NCBI RefSeq assembly: GCF_040358985.1
Contig: NZ_CP132932.1
Span: 124,001-188,000, forward strand
From: Tunturibacter empetritectus
GTDB lineage: Bacteria > Acidobacteriota > Terriglobia > Terriglobales > Acidobacteriaceae
Reading direction: 5' to 3'
DNA length: 64,000 bases
Part shown: positions 62,793-64,000 of the stretch, one piece after another
Position numbering within the stretch: the stretch's first letter is position 1
Layout of the letters: every line of letters begins with the position of its first letter
The notes under the pieces: model-generated
Seen by the model: the letters and a program-made list of their open reading frames with translations, nothing else
Database searches by the model: none
What the model was told of the DNA's origin: nothing
Position numbers and translations under genes: made by a program

Positions 62793-64000
62793 ATGTCGCT
62801 GGTTAAATTTGTGCCTATTGGTCTGGCCATCTCAGGTCTTCCACCTTACATTTCAAGCAGGTTTGAAGCAGCTGCGAGGTCCTTGTTAAGAGCAACGCTT
62901 TTTTTCTGCGTATTCACTGCTATGACTGAGGCAGCGTTGGGCCAAGTCGCGACTTCGGTAAATGTGCCTACCTGGCGATACGACAATACTGAGGCGGGAG
63001 CAAATATTCAGGAGACACTACTGACTCCAACTAATGTTACTGGCTCATCGTTCGGTCTGCTTTTTTCGAGATCCGTAGATGGTTATGTCTATGCCCAGCC
63101 TCTCTACATCAACGGCCTTACGATGACCGATGGGCTCGTACACAACGTTGTTTTTGTAGCAACCGAGCATGACTCCGTTTACGCTTTCGATGCTGATTCG
63201 AATGCTGGCACAAATGCGCAGCCACTGTGGCAGATAAGCCTGCTCAACTCAGCTTATGGCGCTGCGCCTGGCGCAACCACGGTTCCCAGCGCGGATGTTG
63301 ACTCAAATGACATTGTTCCTGAAATAGGAATCACTAGTACCCCTGCGATCAACGTCACTGGCAACACGATGTACGTCATCGGCAAGACGAAGGAAGGTGG
63401 AGGATATGTACAGCGGCTGCATGCGATCAACATACTCACCGGAGCAGAGCAGCCAAACAGCCCAACAGTAATTCAAGCGACGGCGTTGGGCACAGGAGCT
63501 GGCAGCTCAGGCGGCCAAATCGCGTTTAGTCCGTTATGGCAGCTGAACCGCGCGGCCTTAAGTTACTACAACGGCATAGTGTATGCCGGGTTTGGTTCTC
63601 ACGGTGATAACGGCCCATGGCATGGCTGGTTGTTGGCATTTGATGGCACAACACTTGCCCAGACTGGGGCTATCTGTTTGTCTCCCAGCGGTTCTGGAGC
63701 TGGTGTCTGGGAGTCCGGTGCCGGAATGCCAATCGACAATGGAGGGACCAGCGGGCGAATGTTCTTTTCAACGGGTAATGGCTTGAACACTCCTTTCCCT
63801 CCTTTCAATCCGAGTGTCAATCTCGGGGACAGCGTTGTGGAAGTTAGTCTGTCAGGTGGCAGTCTTGCTGTGACTGATGCCTTCACTACCTTCAATCAGG
63901 CTGCGTTATCCGCAGCTGATCACGATCTGGGCTCCGGCGGGGTCCTTCTGTTGCCCGATCGAACAGGTCCCAATCCTCACCTCCTAATACAGGCGGGAAA
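62793..64000 (+). CDS. Secreted PQQ-type beta-propeller protein, 5' part
   Basis: The frame is open from ATG 62793 (GGAGGGGAG about six bases upstream) to the window edge, so about 402 residues are seen and the C-terminus is missing. After a hydrophobic segment (SLLRATLFFCVFTAMTEAAL) and a cleavage-like GQ, the protein has blade-like repeats: VYAQPLYINGL, VFVATEHDSVYAFDADSN, MYVIGKTKE, RLHAINILTGAE and WLLAFDGTTL. These fit the Trp/Gly-rich blades of PQQ/BamB-like propellers. No PQQ-binding or haem motif is visible in the part present. It is divergent from a TonB receptor. Function is unknown. Confidence 0.82.
   Translation, partial: MSLVKFVPIGLAISGLPPYISSRFEAAARSLLRATLFFCVFTAMTEAALGQVATSVNVPTWRYDNTEAGANIQETLLTPTNVTGSSFGLLFSRSVDGYVYAQPLYINGLTMTDGLVHNVVFVATEHDSVYAFDADSNAGTNAQPLWQISLLNSAYGAAPGATTVPSADVDSNDIVPEIGITSTPAINVTGNTMYVIGKTKEGGGYVQRLHAINILTGAEQPNSPTVIQATALGTGAGSSGGQIAFSPLWQLNRAALSYYNGIVYAGFGSHGDNGPWHGWLLAFDGTTLAQTGAICLSPSGSGAGVWESGAGMPIDNGGTSGRMFFSTGNGLNTPFPPFNPSVNLGDSVVEVSLSGGSLAVTDAFTTFNQAALSAADHDLGSGGVLLLPDRTGPNPHLLIQAG

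Overview
The window looks like chromosomal DNA of a soil Acidobacteriota (Terriglobia; Granulicella/Edaphobacter/Terriglobus-like). This rests on gene content, not on a search. There are four large Oar-like TonB-dependent receptors with an N-terminal carboxypeptidase-regulatory-like domain, plus one smaller receptor. There are also many secreted glycoside hydrolases, an AraR-type regulator, a ROK-type XylR, an FG-GAP/ASPIC-UnbV protein, TPR proteins and a multihaem cytochrome. No rRNA, tRNA, CRISPR array, insertion sequence or phage gene was seen.

Layout. 1-0.65 kb: the end of a GH31 alpha-glycosidase cut by the window edge. 1.4-8.5 kb: a divergent cluster. A reductive-dehalogenase/QueG-like double [4Fe-4S] protein and an AhpD-like protein lie on the minus strand. 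A TonB receptor, a second AhpD-like protein and an MFS carrier lie on the plus strand, followed by the frameshifted remnant of a third AhpD-like gene. 8.5-15.3 kb (minus): a fructan-type locus in the order AraR-like regulator, TonB receptor, hairpin terminator, Tat-exported GH32, decayed sugar-porter gene. A 10-bp perfect inverted repeat between regulator and receptor is a good operator candidate. 16.8-22.7 kb: two secreted glycosidases, a GH28-like beta-helix enzyme with a PKD domain and a large GH2 enzyme. 22.9-36.5 kb: six codirectional genes encoding a membrane-anchored protein of unknown function, a seven-haem cytochrome c, a TonB receptor, a TPR protein, a composite FG-GAP/UnbV/peroxiredoxin-like/TPR protein and a Cpd-TPR protein. 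This is the best candidate here for an undescribed system. 37.1-39.6 kb: convergent LigD-type polymerase and ATP-dependent DNA ligase genes, without Ku. 39.7-47.3 kb: a xylose locus (xylB and xylR on minus; a decayed SSS symporter, a small membrane protein, xylA and a GH42 beta-galactosidase on plus). 47.3-54.8 kb: a frameshifted response-regulator receiver, a frameshifted cytochrome b561-molybdopterin oxidoreductase fusion, then a sugar-conjugate operon (methyltransferase, TIGR04282 transferase, GT-C membrane transferase, GT2) facing a nucleotide-sugar epimerase. 55.2-64 kb: two TonB receptors on minus, a gamma-glutamyltranspeptidase remnant between them, and the start of a secreted beta-propeller protein that runs off the end.

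The genes fit a polysaccharide-scavenging lifestyle: outer-membrane receptors import oligosaccharides, secreted GH28/GH2/GH31/GH32/GH42 enzymes process them, and XylA/XylB feed pentose into the pentose-phosphate pathway. Gene decay is unusually common, with three transporter or enzyme remnants near 8.5 kb and 59 kb and three frameshifted genes between 42.8 and 50 kb. Some single-base shifts sit in homopolymers and could be sequencing errors. In-frame duplications, stop codons and large deletions cannot be explained that way.
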